A DNA stretch of 9,348 nt from assembly GCA_009774895.1 (NCBI GenBank), contig VSOO01000051.1:1-9348 (forward strand). The letters are read 5' to 3'. Positions 6,216 to 9,348 of this stretch are shown piece by piece; the first letter of the stretch is position 1; each line of letters starts with the position of its first letter. Source of the DNA: Alistipes sp. Its GTDB lineage: Bacteria; Bacteroidota; Bacteroidia; Bacteroidales; Rikenellaceae. The position numbers and the translations under genes were made by a program. A model generated the notes under the pieces. It saw only the letters and a list, made by a program, of their open reading frames with translations. It searched no databases and had not been told where the DNA came from.

Positions 6216-7106
6216 TCAGCGCAAATCGTATCGACCGATCAGTTCGCGCATCCGTTCGCGCAGCTCGGGCGACGCCTCGACCAGCGGCAGACGCAGCGTG
6301 GGGCCGATGCGCCCCATGAGCGCGAGGGCGCACTTCACGCCCGTGGGGTTGCCCTCGGCGAAGAGCGCGCGGATGGCCTCGTCGAGCTGCGCCGACTCCT
6401 GCGATGCGGCTTCGAACTCGCCCGCCTTGGCCAGGTTCATGCAGTGCATGAACTTGCGCGGGAACGCGTTGGCCGCTACCGAGATCACGCCGTCGCCGCC
6501 GCGACGCATGAGCTCCACGGCGATGGCGTCGTCGCCCGACAGCACCAGGAAGTCCTTCGGACGGCGGTCGATGATCCGCTGCATCTGTTCGAGGTTGCCC
6601 GAAGCCTCCTTGATGCCGATGACGTTCGGGAAGTCCCCGGCGATGCGCAGCGTGGTCTCCGCCGCCATGTTCACGCCCGAGCGTCCCGGAATGTTGTAGA
6701 GGATCACCGGCAGCGGCGAGTGCTCCGATACGGTGCGGAAATGCTGGTAGAGCCCCTCCTGCGACGGTTTGTTGTAGTAGGGCGTGACGCTCAGAATGGC
6801 GTCGGCGCCCCGCAGGTCGAACTCGCGCAGCTGATCGAGCACCTCGGAGGTCGAGTTGCCGCCTACGCCCATGACGAGCGGCACGCGGCCGGCGATGTGG
6901 TTGGTGATGAACATGGCGATGACGGCGCGTTCGGGCATGTAGAGCGTGGGGGTCTCGGCCGTCGTGCCGAGCGCCACGATGTAGTCCACGCCGCCCTCGA
7001 TCACGTAGTCGATCATGCGGCCCAGGGCCTCGTAATCCACGCGTCCCTCGCGCGTGAAAGGGGTAATCATTGCGGCGCCCACGCCGCTCAGTTTGTGGTT
7101 GATCAT
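6216..7106 (-). CDS. dapA: 4-hydroxy-tetrahydrodipicolinate synthase
   Basis: DapA condenses pyruvate with aspartate-4-semialdehyde, the first committed step of the diaminopimelate/lysine pathway, in the cytoplasm; the enzyme is usually a homotetramer. The 296 residues form a full TIM barrel of normal length (E. coli 292). Key residues are all present by alignment to the E. coli enzyme: T48-T49 in GTTAETPT, Y111 in PYYNKP, Y137 and R142 in YNIPGRSG, and the Schiff-base lysine K166 in IGIKEASG. The family motif reads GTTAE here instead of GTTGE, a mild variant. ATG 7106 begins MINHKLSGVGAAMITPF, the normal N-terminus. The frame is open far upstream, but that part overlaps ligA in another frame and is not coding. 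The gene lies 62 nt after ligA, with no TAnnTTTG element in the gap, so co-transcription is likely. No lysine riboswitch is apparent in the short gap. Confidence 0.97.
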   Translation of the reverse strand: MINHKLSGVGAAMITPFTREGRVDYEALGRMIDYVIEGGVDYIVALGTTAETPTLYMPERAVIAMFITNHIAGRVPLVMGVGGNSTSEVLDQLREFDLRGADAILSVTPYYNKPSQEGLYQHFRTVSEHSPLPVILYNIPGRSGVNMAAETTLRIAGDFPNVIGIKEASGNLEQMQRIIDRRPKDFLVLSGDDAIAVELMRRGGDGVISVAANAFPRKFMHCMNLAKAGEFEAASQESAQLDEAIRALFAEGNPTGVKCALALMGRIGPTLRLPLVEASPELRERMRELIGRYDLR

Positions 7107-7168
7107 GGTTATCTTCGTTTTTCGACTGTATCGTCGGTTCCTGTACCCTGTTTTTGCGTCCGCGCCGC

Positions 7169-9256
<2,088 letters not shown>

Positions 9257-9262
9257 TTAGGG

Positions 9263-9270
9263 TAAAGGTA
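9263..9270 (-). promoter_or_regulatory. Candidate -7 element for ligA
   Basis: On the - strand TACCTTTA matches TAnnTTTG with one change in the last base. It lies 21 nt upstream of the ligA ATG. The nearest -33-like TTTG (plus positions 9295-9298) is 24 bases further up, longer than the usual 19-21, so the match is imperfect. It is nevertheless the best promoter seen for the ligA-dapA-DUF4919-C11 unit. Confidence 0.45.
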
Positions 9271-9348
9271 CATATTTTGTTTCGAACATCCTCGCAAAAC
9301 GCAAACAATAGAAAAAAAATTTACGGATTTGGCGCGATATGCAAATTT
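9271..9348. other. AT-rich intergenic end of the window
   Basis: This stretch is far richer in A and T than the rest of the window and includes a run of eight A at 9312-9319 (T on the - strand). I see no open reading frame or stable hairpin in it. On the - strand it lies upstream of ligA and may help promoter activity. Confidence 0.5.

Overview
The window reads as a piece of a GC-rich Bacteroidota chromosome, most likely a gut Alistipes-like (Rikenellaceae) genome. The signs are two exact matches to the Bacteroidota -7 promoter element TAnnTTTG (1065-1072 and 2556-2563), A-rich leaders in place of strong Shine-Dalgarno sites, and typical Bacteroidota protein types: a BACON-like lipoprotein peptidase, a DUF4919 exported protein, and a pseudouridine synthase with a long RGYDNR-type disordered N-terminus. 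The genus is inferred from composition and gene types, not proven.

Layout. The + strand carries the 3' end of a TPR protein (2-949, cut by the window edge) with a clear intrinsic terminator at 978-1006. Next comes a DinF-like MATE efflux transporter (1094-2416) with its own promoter, then an RsuA/RluB-type rRNA pseudouridine synthase (2619-3740) with its own promoter, a promoter-overlapping inverted repeat and a 5' UTR hairpin, ending in a strong terminator (3801-3838). From 3938 to 9241 everything is on the - strand. In transcription order this is ligA (NAD+-dependent DNA ligase), dapA (4-hydroxy-tetrahydrodipicolinate synthase), a DUF4919 exported protein, and a clostripain-family (C11) cysteine peptidase lipoprotein. 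The gaps are 62, about 37 and 3 nt and I see no convincing internal promoter, so one transcription unit is plausible. It starts from a candidate promoter just upstream of ligA and ends at a hairpin 4 nt after the peptidase stop. The two strands converge at 3741-3937, which holds one terminator for each side.

Functionally the window is mostly housekeeping: DNA joining, lysine/diaminopimelate synthesis, rRNA modification and efflux. The accessory part is the tightly spaced DUF4919/C11 pair, which should act in the cell envelope. I see no CRISPR array, tRNA, rRNA, insertion sequence, prophage or defence genes. The points most worth a second look are the missing canonical start codon of the DUF4919 gene, a clamp-binding-like QGTLF tail on LigA, and the regulatory structures in front of the pseudouridine synthase gene.
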